Shown piece after piece: positions 12,048-23,907 of a stretch of 64,000 bases of DNA; positions within the stretch are counted from its first letter, which is position 1, and each line of letters opens with the position of its first letter. Origin of the DNA: Panax quinquefolius. Lineage: Eukaryota > Streptophyta > Magnoliopsida > Apiales > Araliaceae. The notes beneath the pieces are model-generated. The model was not told the DNA's origin, did not search any database, and saw only the letters and a program-made list of their open reading frames with translations. Location: the NCBI GenBank assembly GCA_020205615.1, contig CM035170.1:121219674-121283673 (forward strand). Reading direction: 5' to 3'. The position numbers and the translations under genes were made by a program.

Positions 12048-12660
12048 TATTCCCTCCGTCCTATCTTAAATATTATTTTAGAGAATTATTTTTGTCTATT
12101 AATATTTATCGTTTGAAGATTTTAATTAAGATTAATTGTTTAATTTTTAATATTATTCCAAATATTAAATAACATCTCTTTTCTAATACAATAACAATAT
12201 AGATAATTTCCATTATATATAATTATTTTCTATAATTTGTCTGCACAACTTTAAAAAGATAAGTATATACTCCCCCGTCCCATTATGGAGTATATGATGT
12301 TTTAAAGTTGTGTACAAAAATTAAGAAAATACAATATAGCATTAAATATATTATTAATTGCCTATAATACCCTTACCAGATACACTCACTTACTATAAAT
12401 CGTTTTAGAGTTGTGCACAAGTATTAAAGAAATGATTGTATAACATTAAATATAATATCAATTGTCTATATTGTTCTTGTATTGAAAAAAGAGTGTTATT
12501 TATTGAGCAAAAAATAGTGAAGGAATCAAAGTTATATTTAATACTTGGGGTTATATTAAAAACTAAACAATTAATGCTTATTTAAAATTCTCAAACGACA
12601 TATATTAAGAGATAAAAATAATTTTCTAAAACGATATATATTAAGGGACGAATAGAGTAC
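12048..12660. mobile_element. two adjoining Stowaway-like MITEs
   Basis: A first left terminus, TTCCCTCCGTCCTATCTTAA, is at about 12050. A second, ACTCCCCCGTCCCATTATGG (about 12270), pairs loosely with AACGATATATATTAAGGGAC at about 12630-12652 followed by GAATAGAGTA. The interior is AT-rich and non-coding. The first element appears truncated against the second. Confidence 0.45.
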
Positions 12661-12794
12661 TTATCTCATACTCCCTCCTCCCTCTCTCATACGTAATATT
12701 TTTTATGAGTGGTAAATTTGAAAAAATTATGACTAATTTTACTAGATTATATAAAACGTCAAATAATTTGAAAAAATAAAATTATGTAAAACCT

Positions 12795-13357
12795 TGTACT
12801 TCCTACGTTTCCAAGAGATTGTCGTTTTTAGAAGAAAAAATTTATTTCAAAAAGTTTGTCGTTTACAACTTTCGAGAAAAATAAATTATTTACTTTCCTA
12901 TATTATTCCTACATTTTCTCATTGTCCCAAAAAATTCTTCCCTTGTATTAATAGTTTTCAACTTCATAAAGGGGTAGTGATGGAATTTCAAACAAATTTT
13001 ACTTGGTGATACTCCCTCTGTTCCTTAATATAAGCCGTTTTAGAGAAATATTTTTGTTTTTAATATAAGTAGTTTGAAAATTTCAAGTAAGCATTAATTG
13101 CTTAGTTTCTAATATTACCCCAAATATTAAATGTAATTTTGGTTCTCTCAATATTTTCTGTCCAATAAATAACAATCTCTTTAATCGTCTGAAAGCTGAT
13201 AATAGTATAATTGATATTATAATTAATGTTATACAATCATTATCTTAATATTTGTGCACAACTCTAAAATGACCTATATTAAGAAACGAAAGGAGTACTT
13301 TCTTAATTCATGTGCTAAAAATTTAAACGACAATTTTTTAAGAACGAATAGAGTATA
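12795..13357. mobile_element. MITE interrupted by a second MITE
   Basis: The outer inverted ends are TACTTCCTACGTTTCC plus GATTGTCGTTT on the left, and AAACGACAAT plus AAGAACGAATAGAGTA on the right. A separate element occupies 13010-13298 inside it. Confidence 0.5.
13010..13298. mobile_element. Stowaway-like MITE nested in the 12795-13357 element
   Basis: The ends ACTCCCTCTGTTCCTTAATA and, inverted, TATTAAGAAACGAAAGGAGT are strong. The inner arms AAGCCGTTTTAGAG and CTCTAAAATGACCT extend the pairing. Length is about 289 bp. Confidence 0.65.
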
Positions 13358-13633
13358 TTATAAGAGGGAGAGAGTATTAACTACTCCATTAAGCAAGGGA
13401 TCGGAGGGAGTACAACTTTTTCTCATATCTTTCAGCAAAAGTGTGGATATTGTTTCGTTCAACCTTTTGTCTGATTCCAAGATGAAATAAACCTCTCCAT
13501 TTCCATGTGATCTACTAGTCCGACTCCGACAGACTAATTAAAGTGTCTTTATGCGAGTTTTAAACGGGTGGCCACTGGCACTTGCCAAGCATTTAAGTGG
13601 AATTAGAGTAGCTTTAAATTTAGGGTTGTTAAG

Positions 13634-13922
13634 GAGTAATCTCTCCGTTTCTATTTAAATGACGTTTTAGAGATGTGCTTATGTGCACAAGAATTAAGAT
13701 AATGATTGGAAAACATTAAATATAGTACTCAATTGTCTATAATACCCTTAAATCATTAATTTATCATAGCAGAAGAGTTTAAAGTATCAAAAAAATAGGT
13801 AGAGTAATGAAGGGTAATTTTAGAAAAATTATCATTAATTCTTCTAGATTTAAACAAACGTCAATTAATTAAGGACAAATAAAAAGCTCTAAAACGTTAT
13901 TTAAATAAGGACGGAGGGAGTA
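13634..13922. mobile_element. Stowaway-like MITE
   Basis: The ends are CTCTCCGTTTCTATTTAAAT and, inverted, ATTTAAATAAGGACGGAGGG followed by AGTA. The inner arms GACGTTTTAGAG and CTCTAAAACGTT pair well. It is about 285 bp and non-coding. Confidence 0.7.
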
Positions 13923-15278
13923 GTATTTTGATGAGTAGGCGCTAGGCGCTAGTCTCCCTCTCTAGTCTCTCCCACTCTCAAATTAAATACCAAAAGAAAC
14001 TAAAAGGAATTGCATGGGGGTAGCCCTATTAAATTCAATGGTTATACATTTTGATATCCACAGTCCTTTGGAAATCCAATTAAATACTCCCTTATTTTTA
14101 CTACTCTAAATCAATTAAACTACTAATTCTGGGCACTCTCCTAGACACGGATCTCCTTCCTCATTAATTCGTAATGGAAACTGGAAAGAAACCATACTAG
14201 TAGTAATTAACACATGCATGCATTGCATCTTATTAGTTACTAGTTAGTCCATAAATCTGTTATTAAGAAAATAGTTCCATTTATAAAAGGTCAAACAATT
14301 TTAAGAACACTTTGAAGTTTTTTCAAGCAAGTACAAGTTACGAATTGTCATCAAATACTAGTACTATTTACTAGTACTAATCCTCATACGGTTATTATCC
14401 TCTGGTCTGCTTACTTACGTGTCAACAACGTCAACTCTCACGTCAACTATCTTTTAATGTCTAATCTATAACATTCAACAATATATTTGATCCTAGTACT
14501 AATTAGGGTAATGAAGGAAATAGTATTTGATTCTAAAGATAGTAAAGAACAGATCGAAAGAGACAAACGAGGGAAGTGAGAAAACGACAGATATATAGTT
14601 TTGTGCAGGTAAAAGCTTAATTAATTGATACGAGCCCAAGCCACACATGCAGTCCACAGACAAGAGAACAAACAACATAACGAAATCAGGCTAGGAAATG
14701 ATACTATCACGTGATCATGTTCACTACAATTCCAAACATTCTCAGTTATTTACCCATTCCCATTCATATACTCACTACTCCCTCCCTACCTACAACTCTC
14801 TACTGCACCCTGCATGCTGCAGATCAAACAAACTCATTCGATCACCTTCAAAAAAGGAGAAGAAGAAACAGCCAAAAAAATAAGAAAAAGCTACAAATTA
14901 AACAACATGTTGGCAGTACTCCAATTACTCTCTCTCCGTTTCATGCATGCATCTCATTTGAATCAAATTTGTTCCAAAAAGTGCGTAGTCATTTTAATTA
15001 CCAATAATAGTTTAAAATAACATAAACTAGACTCTCATTATATTTAAAGATAAATTAATATTAAATATTCTTAAAAGTTTTTGTTGTTGGGAGTTTTAAT
15101 TTGTTGTTGTTTAATTTCTACTTGGAGTTTTAATTAATTGAACAGTCCAATCGAAACAATATATATAATGGTAACACTATTTCTTTCACGATTATCACAT
15201 TATAATATTACCTCATAATCATCTTGGATATTGATGGAAATATATATACAAGAAAATAAACCTGAATTTGTTAATTAA
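13923..15278. other. intergenic DNA downstream of the ERF gene
   Basis: No gene is supported. Overlapping short frames at 14698-15020 have low complexity and no recognised domain. An A-rich, MITE-like decayed stretch (TTTGTTCCAAAAAGTGCGTA) is near 14970. The region includes the 3' flank of the minus-strand ERF gene. Confidence 0.45.
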
Positions 15279-16040
15279 TTAACGTGGATAGCTCCATAGG
15301 CTTTCTCCATCGGAATTCTCCGGTGAGTCGTCGGACTTCAACCTTGGAGGGCTAACAAGCATTCCCTCAGCCATGTCCGCTAGCAAATTAGGCATATCAA
15401 ATAGTGCCTCCTCATCCATAAATTCTTCCCCTGCTGACTTACTACTACTAGTACAACAAATAGTATATGTTTGTTGAGCTGCCATATCAACAGTTGGTAC
15501 CATGATTGATCCGCCAGTAGTATTTTCCAGCTTAGTTGCTCTGGATGCAGCCGCATTTGCTGCTGCGGAACGTATATCAGCAGCCGTGGGAGAGGCCGGA
15601 ACGGAATAAGGAAGAAGAGAATCAGCGAAGTTGAGGGCGGCATCAGGGCCTTTGAGTGCCAAGGCAGCCACATCATATGCTGCTGCTGCCATTTCTGGTG
15701 TTGGATACGTACCAAGCCATATACGTCTAGTCTTGCGAGGCTCTCGTATCTCCGATACCCATTTTCCACTCCGGCACCGGATTCCTCGATAGACCGGATG
15801 TCGGCCCGAGGAGGTGCTGGAGGGTACTGGGGCAGCTACAGGTGGCCCTAACTGTGGTGGTTTAGGTTTAGGTTTAGGGAAGGTGCTAATTGATAAACCG
15901 GATTTAGTGGTGAGTGGTGGTTGGTCGGGCAAAATAGAGAGTATATGATGATTTGAAGATTCGGATTCAAGAGGGACTAGTGACAATAAAGGGTTGTTTG
16001 CTTGGCCATTTTTGCGCACGTTAGCGGCTGGATCAGCCAT
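15279..16040 (-). CDS. ERF group III (DREB A-4) transcription factor, ERF025/026/027-like
   Basis: Intronless frame of 253 aa. Such proteins are nuclear DNA-binding regulators of the DREB subfamily; their targets are less defined than those of CBFs. The AP2 domain spans about 83-139: it opens RHPVYRG, has the short RCRSGKW form (one residue fewer than CBF, seen in the ERF025-027 clade), then the WLG motif and the helix motif [14 protein letters not shown]. The N-terminus starts MADP and carries a Lys-Pro repeat (55-62). After AP2 come Ala-rich [11 protein letters not shown], an acidic [18 protein letters not shown] motif shared in outline with the CBF-like neighbour, and a terminal LWSYPR. 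The ATG chosen is the first in frame and gives the usual length. The frame is intact. Its upstream DNA is unusual: foldback elements begin within about 80 bp of the start. Confidence 0.93.
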   Translation of the reverse strand: MADPAANVRKNGQANNPLLSLVPLESESSNHHILSILPDQPPLTTKSGLSISTFPKPKPKPPQLGPPVAAPVPSSTSSGRHPVYRGIRCRSGKWVSEIREPRKTRRIWLGTYPTPEMAAAAYDVAALALKGPDAALNFADSLLPYSVPASPTAADIRSAAANAAASRATKLENTTGGSIMVPTVDMAAQQTYTICCTSSSKSAGEEFMDEEALFDMPNLLADMAEGMLVSPPRLKSDDSPENSDGESLWSYPR

Positions 16041-16098
16041 GCATTATAAATAAAAAATGACTTTGCTTTTAGCAATACGTACCAATATATGTGTGTTG

Positions 16099-16115
16099 AT
16101 ATATATATATATATA
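16099..16115. repeat. (TA)n tract 1 upstream of the ERF gene
   Basis: A pure AT/TA dinucleotide run of 17 bp ends where the first foldback begins. Confidence 0.8.
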
Positions 16116-16468
16116 GAATGGATCAGGTCCGGGAGTCCGGACCTGATTAAAAATAGATACCAATTTTTATTTTTATTTTTTTGTTTTTTTTAAAACAACT
16201 AAAAAAAATATTTAATATTTTATGGAACTGAAATTTTTTCATAATACAATATTTTGGGGGTTATTTGAATACCTATACCAAAAAATGGTGGTACAATTTG
16301 CACAGACTGTACATACCTGTTTTGTTATACGTACCCAAATCACACCCAAAACACTGTATTATGGAAAATTTTCAATTCCATAAAATATTATTTATTTTTT
16401 TTAGTTGTTTTTTTTTAAAAAAAAGGTCCGGGATTTTTGGTCCCAAATCCCGAGTCCGGACCGATCCA

Positions 16469-16471
<3 letters not shown>
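16116..16471. mobile_element. foldback element 1, bounded by (TA)n
   Basis: The long arms about 16120-16258 and 16343-16468 are inverted copies: ATCAGGTCCGG / CCGGACCGAT at the ends and AACAACTAAAAAAAATATTT / AAATAATATTTTATGG-type words inside. Each end also has a small hairpin (GGTCCGG...CCGGACC). No coding content. Confidence 0.7.

Positions 16472-16518
<47 letters not shown>
16472..16518. repeat. (TA)n tract 2
   Basis: A pure TA dinucleotide run of about 47 bp separates foldbacks 1 and 2. Confidence 0.9.
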
Positions 16519-16521
<3 letters not shown>

Positions 16522-16753
16522 CTGGATCTTAAGCTCACTTATATCGACTACTCACTGAAGCTTTCACGACTCTTTAGCGACGGACGTGACGATTCGATCA
16601 TCTACAATCGTCTCATACTTTACCGACGCTTATATGTTGTCCGTCATTTAAAAGTATAGACGAGCGGTTGTATAACCGAACCGTCGTTGGGTGATCCATC
16701 GCTAAAGGGGGTGAGTTTCGGGTGAGTTGAATAAGAGGTGAGCTTAAGATCCT

Positions 16754-16757
<4 letters not shown>
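16519..16757. mobile_element. foldback element 2, bounded by (TA)n
   Basis: The terminal inverted repeats are GATCTTAAGCTCAC (about 16525-16538) and GTGAGCTTAAGATC (about 16739-16752). The interior has TTTAGCGACGG and ACCGTCGTT words in opposition, a GCGACGG signature shared with foldback 3. Confidence 0.65.

Positions 16758-16816
<59 letters not shown>
16758..16816. repeat. (TA)n tract 3
   Basis: A pure TA run of about 59 bp separates foldbacks 2 and 3. Confidence 0.9.
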
Positions 16817-16818
<2 letters not shown>

Positions 16819-17021
16819 GATTATTACATATACTCTTCTTCATTTACTCACTTTCACCCCCTTTTAAGCGACGGTTTTACCATACAACTGATCAAATACA
16901 TACTTTTAGCGTCATATATGTTGTCCGTCAGCTAAAAGTATGTATTTACGATTGTATAATCAAACCGTCGCCTAAAAAGTGAGAGCATTTGAAATAAGAT
17001 AATATAAGATGACTGATCATA
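16817..17021. mobile_element. foldback element 3, bounded by dinucleotide tracts
   Basis: Inner arms AGCGACGGTTTTACCATACA and, inverted, TGTATAATCAAACCGTCGCC, plus ATACATACTTTTAGC / GCTAAAAGTATGTAT, form a long imperfect hairpin with ATATGTTGTCCGTC at the centre. Non-coding. Confidence 0.65.

Positions 17022-17082
<61 letters not shown>
17022..17082. repeat. (TC)n-(TA)n compound microsatellite
   Basis: A CT/TC run of about 19 bp is followed by a pure TA run of about 42 bp, closing the foldback cluster. Confidence 0.9.
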
Positions 17083-17084
<2 letters not shown>

Positions 17085-18059
17085 AGTGATCCATAGCAAA
17101 CGCTTGTTATGATCATTATTTCAATAAGCGTATCTTACACCGTTAAATCAGAGATCTAATTAATGACTCAAAGAAGAATTGGACGCAACACTTACAAGCG
17201 GTCAGACAAATTTATTTTTGTTGCCCACTACTAAGACATGTGGCCATGAGAAAAGTCTAAAACACCCCATCTTAGTTAGATTTAAATAATTTTAATGTAT
17301 AAAATATTTGTATAAAAAATTTCTTAAGTAATAATTAAAATTTAACACATTGTCAACTTATTTTTATAAATAAATTCAATTATTACTATGGTGAAATTAT
17401 ATACACTTACTATGGTGAAATTATTACTTAAGAAAATATTACTTAAAAAATTATATATACTTACTATGATGAAATTGATTTCAATTTCATCATCAATGGA
17501 ACCCATATAATTATATTACTAACTGCACATGTCAAACTCTCCGTCCACCATATTATATATTTTACATATCTCTTTATTATTTTCACAAGGTTATTTTCGA
17601 CATGAGTGTGACACTTATTGCTATTAATATGAAAATATAAAGGTCTTTGTAAAAATATAACTCAATATGTGTATATATATTCGATATATACTAGTGTATT
17701 AATTATTTCTGAAATAATTTAATTATTGTCCTGAAAAATAATTAAGCAACTTTCATTGAAGATTCATGTTTCTTACACGTATCTAATTAGAAAATGTTTA
17801 ATTTTACTTTTTAAAGACATTTCAAAATATTTTTATAATCTTTAAAAGATTCATATTATTTTTAAAATTAGTTCTGAAAGTCAAAAAGAAATACCCAGGA
17901 ACAAAACAACCTATTTGAAAATATGATTTCTGCAAAGTGATAAACTCCAAACAACTTTGCAAGTATAATTAAATACACATGTTTTTGTTTTGTTTCCTCT
18001 CCTTGGCCTAATTTCATGTATTAAAAATGAGATATTTTAATATGGTTATTTATTATTTC
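17083..18059. other. AT-rich intergenic DNA
   Basis: No gene or clear repeat is seen. TACTATGGTGAAATTAT-type words recur two or three times at about 17385-17470, a small local duplication. Confidence 0.4.
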
Positions 18060-19320
18060 TAGGGTGAATTATATATTCTATTATATTTTTAAAAATAATT
18101 ACAACAATAGTGTCATCATAAAATCTTTACACAACTAATACACTTCCATATTTATTTACAATACTAGTGCAATCAGAATTCCTTAATTTAGGGAATTAGT
18201 ATTAAATTAAAATTCCTTAATTTAGGGATTAGTTATACACATGACTTCTACTCTCTCTCCTCATCTATAACAACTGCAGTTAATCATCACCATTCTTCTT
18301 CATTTAACGTATTCTTTATATATATATGAGCATTGATAGCCGAATATTAGTTGAATAATTAAGCATTTTCATTCCAAAACCTCCAATTGGTCTCGTCATA
18401 TTAGCAGTTGGTAGTAATTGCATGATTTGGTAGCCCGGTGATGATGCCATTTCATATGGACTACTTTGAAATATAGAAGCATTAGCATTTCCTCCCATAA
18501 TTGACAAAACCTTTGTTTCATTCAACAAAGGTCTGTATTCCTCTAAAGAAATTTTTTCTAACAAGGCAATGGAGGCTAAAGCGAAGAAGAGACAACATGA
18601 TTACGGATATGAAGAACTAGGGTTTCGACGAGTAAGAAGGCGGTGGCGGTGGCGGTGGATATGAAGATTTAGGCGGTGGATATGATTGTAACCAAACTTT
18701 TACACCATGGTAACCAAACTGTCATATCAAAGTAACCAATCATCTTCCCCACTTTCAATTTTTTCTTAGTGCAATTGGTAACCAAACCTTCAGATCAAGA
18801 TAAGCAAACTTTCATACCAAGGTAACAAAACTTTCATACCAAGGTAACCAACTGCACTAAGACACCTGTAATTTTTTCATAGTGCAGTTGGTAGCCGAAC
18901 CTTCAGACCAAGGTAACCAATTTAGTTTTATTAAGTTATCAATTTCGTTTGAATGTGATGCAGTTGGTAGCCAACCATTCATACAAAGGTAACCATTTTA
19001 TTATTTATGAGTAACAAAATAGTTATAAAAAATTTCAAAACAAAGAACTTTTACATCTATTTATTTTAAAAATTTTGGAGGAGAATCTTCTTCTTATTCT
19101 CATTAGCGTTTTTGGACAACGGAGATTCGCGGCATGTGTAGCATGAGAATGTGAGGTGTAATGAGGTGTAGCGGCGGACTATTATTTCAAAGTGTATGTG
19201 AAGGAGATGAAGATTTGAATTTGAATATTTAAATTTGAATTATTATTTTGAATTTGAATTTATTTTTGTTGTTAGATCCAAATATTTGAATTTGAATTAT
19301 TAATTATGGCAGTTATTGTC
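18060..19320 (-). repeat. unclassified dispersed repeat, copy 2 (inverted relative to 8620-9815)
   Basis: The landmarks of copy 1 appear here in reverse: AATTCCTTAATTTAGGGAAT at the left, GGTAACCAAAC / TTGGTAACC short units at about 18690-19010, and TTGAATTATTAATTATGGC at the right. The centre carries an 82-codon minus-strand frame (18316-18564) not evident in copy 1. Class unknown. Confidence 0.55.
18316..18564 (-). CDS. small open frame inside repeat copy 2, uncertain
   Basis: An 82-codon frame starts MLEKISLEEYRPLL and continues with a mixed composition unlike the low-complexity frames nearby. I recognise no family. It lies inside a dispersed repeat, so it may be a captured exon or chance; there is no promoter or splice evidence. 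Confidence 0.2.
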   Translation of the reverse strand: MLEKISLEEYRPLLNETKVLSIMGGNANASIFQSSPYEMASSPGYQIMQLLPTANMTRPIGGFGMKMLNYSTNIRLSMLIYI

Positions 19321-20173
19321 TAAAACTCCAAGAGCCTTCTAAATCACCATGCAATCCACTCAAATTTGAGGAAGATTTGATGGAAACCCAAAATCGCCAT
19401 GAAATCGCCTAATTTTACTCTCTCCAAACCCTAGATTCCACGACACAACTATGCCTCGTTTTGTCCTTTTCAATTTATACACGAAGGACAAATATGTCTT
19501 TAGCTATTTAAAGTCACGACGTTAACACGGAAAACACTTTTTCACTTTACTTCAAAATCTCAAAAACACTTTTTCACTTTACTTCAAAATCTCAAGTGTT
19601 TAAGTGTAGATTTTTAAACAACAAATAATTAAGTGGGAAAATATTAACATCTCAGGTAATGAAATGAAATTTACCCTAATAAATATACATGGTTGCAAAA
19701 ATTTTATTTATTTTATGCAATTAGTGATATGATTTGTGTATCATATATTTTTCATTTGAGAATTTATATTTTACAATTCACTAATTTGACTCAAAAAATT
19801 TCTCAAAAAATGTCTCACTAGTTATTCCATTATTAAAATATTATCAAAATATTTAATATCATATCAATTTGAAACTAAAAATTTGAGATCATGACGTTAT
19901 CCAAAAAAAAAAATTAACTTTATATGATCCTAATTTTACTATGCGATTAAGTCAAACATCTAACATTATACCGTGAAAAAAGGGCATTATCCGGTTTAAT
20001 TTACTAACTAATACGTCTCATAAAACTCTCTCTCTCCTGATAACAAAGTGGGCACATGATCTGTAATAGAAATAAGGGTTCTTTACATAAGTATACAACA
20101 AATAAAAAATAATTACAAAAAAAGTGCATCAACCAAATAATTATAAAAAGATTGTACATATTACAAAAATAAT
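19321..20173. other. repeat-derived intergenic DNA
   Basis: Two tandem copies of AAAACACTTTTTCACTTTAC (near 19529 and 19563) form a short duplication. The end (20085-20170) matches 8477-8600 in the same orientation. No gene is seen. Confidence 0.4.
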
Positions 20174-22360
20174 TTGATTATTGATGCTTTACGTGAATAA
20201 ATGTCATTATACTCAATTATTCTACAAGAATTCATCACGATCATATCTCTTATATTATTGATTCAATTATTGTCACAAGTAGCATCAGATAATATGTTAT
20301 ATTATTAAATCAATAATTGAGACGACAAGTTATAAATGATTAATAATTGTTGAAAGATTAATATGTGTTGATTAAAAATAAAATGATTTGTGGTAATATT
20401 TATTCAATCTTTGATGTATATAAAGAGTCCATTATGAGGCGTTTATGGTAAGTTTGGTTATTTTATGGGGGCCCATATGTCATCATCTAAGAGTCTCTTC
20501 GTCGATAGTAATTATCTTCGTCGATAGTAATTACCTTCGTCGATAGTAATTACCTTAAATCGATAGTAATTACCTTTACCAGACGTCAAACCACTTGCCG
20601 TTTATATATTAAAAGGCCGAACCACTTGTCGTTTCACATTACAAAGCGTCGAACTAATTGTTGTTTTTTACATTCTGATGTCAAACCACTTTTCTTTTCA
20701 CATCACCGGTCGTCAAGCCACTTGCGCTTTTCACATGGCAAGTGCTAAGTTTAGAAATTTTCTATAAAAGAGGCCTAGTGCTTCATTATTTTTCACTTAA
20801 TTCATTCAAGCTTATGAGAGAGAAAGTATATAAAGAGAATAAGAGAAAGAAGAAGAGTATTCATATTACACTCATTGCAAAGATTCAATCTCCTACTAAA
20901 GTAAGGGGTGCTTATTCTTTTCTTATTCATGAAGAGAACTGTTGTTATTCCATTGCTTATTATTCCGTTGGAATAACTTTGTATCTGTGTTTACCCTATA
21001 CTTGATGACATTCTTCTATTATTCTCGTTGGAACATCCATGCGTGTGTTTTACACGGGATTCGGTTCCGCTCTTTATTATTATTACATTGGAACATCTGT
21101 CATGTGTTTTACACAGGGCCCGGTTCATCTTTATTATTATTATGTTGGAACATCCTCGCCTACATTTTTTTTAGGACTGGTTTTCGTCTTTATTATTCTC
21201 GTTGGAGCAGTGCAAATTTTGCCTGACACGGTTCCGTTATTATTATTCATTGGAATAACTGCCCATGCCAAGCACCGCATGCACAAGTGATTTCTTTTGT
21301 TATTCCATTCTCGTATTATACTCGATTGGTTAAAGTTTTGACTTCTATACTCCATGAAATTAGTAGAATATCCTTGATATTTGCGCTTCATCCAAAGATC
21401 TTTTCATGGAAATATTCTTACGATCATTCTTGAATTTTACTCTACAAAGCAAAGATCATGTTGACAATTTGGACATTATTAGTTCCCTGGATAAATTAAT
21501 TCTTGAACTTGTTTTATTGAATGCTTATATCATTGTCATCATCCTCATGTTTATATTATGTTGAAAGTCATCTGCGGGCTGTAGGTGCATAGATGGACTT
21601 GGTATGATTATGACCGTGGATTATTCGGTAATCATGACCGTAATGTTACAAATGATGTGGTAAAAATCCTCATTGGCCCGTAGTGCATTGATGGACGATT
21701 GTTGGCATGATCATGACCATTAATGAATACACAAATATTCTTCGCCCGTAGTGCATGGATAATTGTGGTCGTGATACTTAAAGAATATCCTCGGCCAAGT
21801 AGTGCGGGGTGATTTGATGATGTGAAATATTTATTGTCGAGTCTCAAATATAATAAATGATGAAAACCTTTTAAATCATAAAAGATAGTAGATTTTATTT
21901 TCTACTTGACTCTTTTAATGGATTCTTTGGTTCACCGCAGATTAAACTTGATGTTTATTATATTTTATCGGTTTTAATAATTGTTGAAGGCTAATGATAA
22001 ATTATTCTGTATTATCTTAGTCATAATATTTCTTACTGGGCTAGTTGAGCTCATCCTTTCTTTCACTATTCTCTTCAGGAAATGAGAACATAGCAGGGAC
22101 TAGTCGGGGAACAGTGTGATGGTCCTAGATGATGCATTAGTAGTACTCACTATTCTGTGAAATAGTGTGACAATAAATGTAATGAGGACCCCATTGAGTT
22201 TGTATATTGTCTAGATGACAATATTTGTATTAAAACTCACAGCATATGTTTAGTCGTATTTTTACACGACGTTTGTATAATTAAGTTTGTATTTATATTT
22301 TGTACCATGTATCTGGCGACCCAAGATGGGTGATGTATACCTAATTTTGGGGGCGTCATA
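20174..22360 (+). mobile_element. 5'-truncated LTR, C-type, left copy
   Basis: This is collinear with 40439-42627 and ends with the LTR terminus GGGGGCGTCATA, where intact relatives read GTCACA. It contains a TATA-type box (TATAAAAG, about 20764), a leader with AAA|GTAAGG (20901), GTTATTCC/GGAATAAC mini-palindromes and hairpin units at about 21560-21810. It lacks the first roughly 360 bp seen in the right copy. Confidence 0.7.
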
Positions 22361-23907
22361 GTAAGGGAGGTTATTTTCTTCTAAAATGATATTATTTCTT
22401 CAATATCATTATGCCAGAATGTTGATTGGAAATTTTTATCAAATTTGAAACGTTTTCATGTCGGAGTTACTATTCATGAGTTACTATTCATGAGTTACTA
22501 TTCACGAGTTACTATTCATGAGTTACTATTCACGAGTTACTATTCACGTGTACTATTCACGAAACGTGATGATGTTCTTTGTGAAATTTCTATCTTTTGG
22601 TGTCGGAGTTACTATTCACGTATACGGCATTATTTACCGAATAATGAAACTTCTTCTTTTTGTCCAAAATATCTATTCTGGATACTATCTTTGATTGGAT
22701 CTATGTTTTGGTCTTCATTCTTGAATTTTACTCCACTCTGGTTATTTATGAAGTATTTTTAAACGGGAATTGTTTAAAGTACGAATCCTTAATATTTGTT
22801 ATTTTGTTTCACTGGATTCGTTTTCTTTAAAATATTTTTCATCATCCTCAGTCCTAAATGATGATATAACTGAATATCTTTGGCCTGTAGTGCAAAGATG
22901 AATGATTTTTTATGAATATCTTTGGCCCGTAGTGCAAAGATGAACAGGTGTTTAGATGAATATGAACATGACCAACTGATAAATATCTTTGGCCTGTAGT
23001 GCAAAGATGACTTGTTGATGAATATCTTTGGCCTGTAGTGCAAAGATGACTTGTTGATTAATATCTTTGGTCGTAGTGCAAAGATGAATTTATTAGTAGG
23101 ATTATGAACATAAACTGTGATTTGGTATAACCATAATCTTTAATGTTTCAGGTGATGAAAATTATCTTTGTCCTGGATGAGAAAAGGAATTTAGAACTAC
23201 AATTACGATTATGAGTTATACATGTGATTGTGGATAGGAATTGTTGATTGATGTTACAGGGATAAAACATTGTTGGTGGACTTTTAACATGGAGAAGATA
23301 ATAGACTTTATAGTCTATTTGACTCTTTTAATGGATCGCTTCGTTCACCGCAACTATGGTTAAAATTTTTTATCATCTACCATATGTTCTAAATCTCTAA
23401 TTTATTACTGATGAAGACTATTGATAATTTATTTATCTTTAGTCATAATATTCTCTACTGAGCTAGTTGTGCTCACCCTTTTGCTTCACAATTCATTTTC
23501 GTAATAAAAGTGTATTTGAGGTCGAGCGGGGATAATGAGGGAATAGAGCGGTGGTCATCATTTAGTAGTTATATTTGGTGAATCAACTAGGGTGAGCGAA
23601 CCCAACGTTGGAAGGGTGTTTTGCCACTATCATACAAGATGTCTAATTACATACCACCCGTGTCATCATAAGACATGGTTGTGCTCATCCACTTGCGAGT
23701 ATATATATGAGCACTACCTATATAATCTTGGAGTTTAGTTGAAGTATAATTCTCAATTAGAGGCAATTGGAGATAATGATATGTCAAGAGAAGACACACC
23801 ATTGGGAAGAATATGATAGTAATCTTCTCATTTTTCTTTTGGGGTCTATCAATCAACCAAGGATAATTTTGTGGGCATATGATATCTATAATAACTCTGA
23901 CGCGTGG
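22361..23907 (+). mobile_element. 3' part of an E-type LTR, left copy (continues at 32325)
   Basis: It starts with GTAAG, the same junction as at 42628, and runs through TTACTATTCA(C/T)GAG repeats (22460-22560) and an ATCTTTG-hairpin array (22876-23090). It is cut at 23907 by the insertion of element A and resumes at about 32325-32610. The right-hand relative is 42628-43930 plus 46383-46929. Confidence 0.65.
22876..23090 (+). repeat. hairpin array in LTR leader
   Basis: Five units of ATCTTTG - loop GCC(C/T)GTAGTG - CAAAGAT, separated by 12-50 bp, are present. Each unit is an inverted repeat with a 7-bp stem. Confidence 0.8.

Noticed and set aside
14698..15020. Three overlapping plus-strand short frames
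   Set aside because: Low complexity, no domain and no splice or promoter support; downstream flank of the ERF gene.
15380..15769. 129-codon minus-strand frame overlapping the ERF gene
   Set aside because: It is an alternate-frame shadow of the AP2-coding frame with no recognisable domain.
16265..16659. Plus-strand frames rich in Ile-Tyr repeats
   Set aside because: They are translations of a (TA)n tract and foldback arms, not coding sequence.
22876..23090. Possible CRISPR-like array (regular palindromic repeats)
   Set aside because: The repeats are imperfect, spacers are similar rather than unique, there are no cas genes, and the array lies in a plant LTR retrotransposon.
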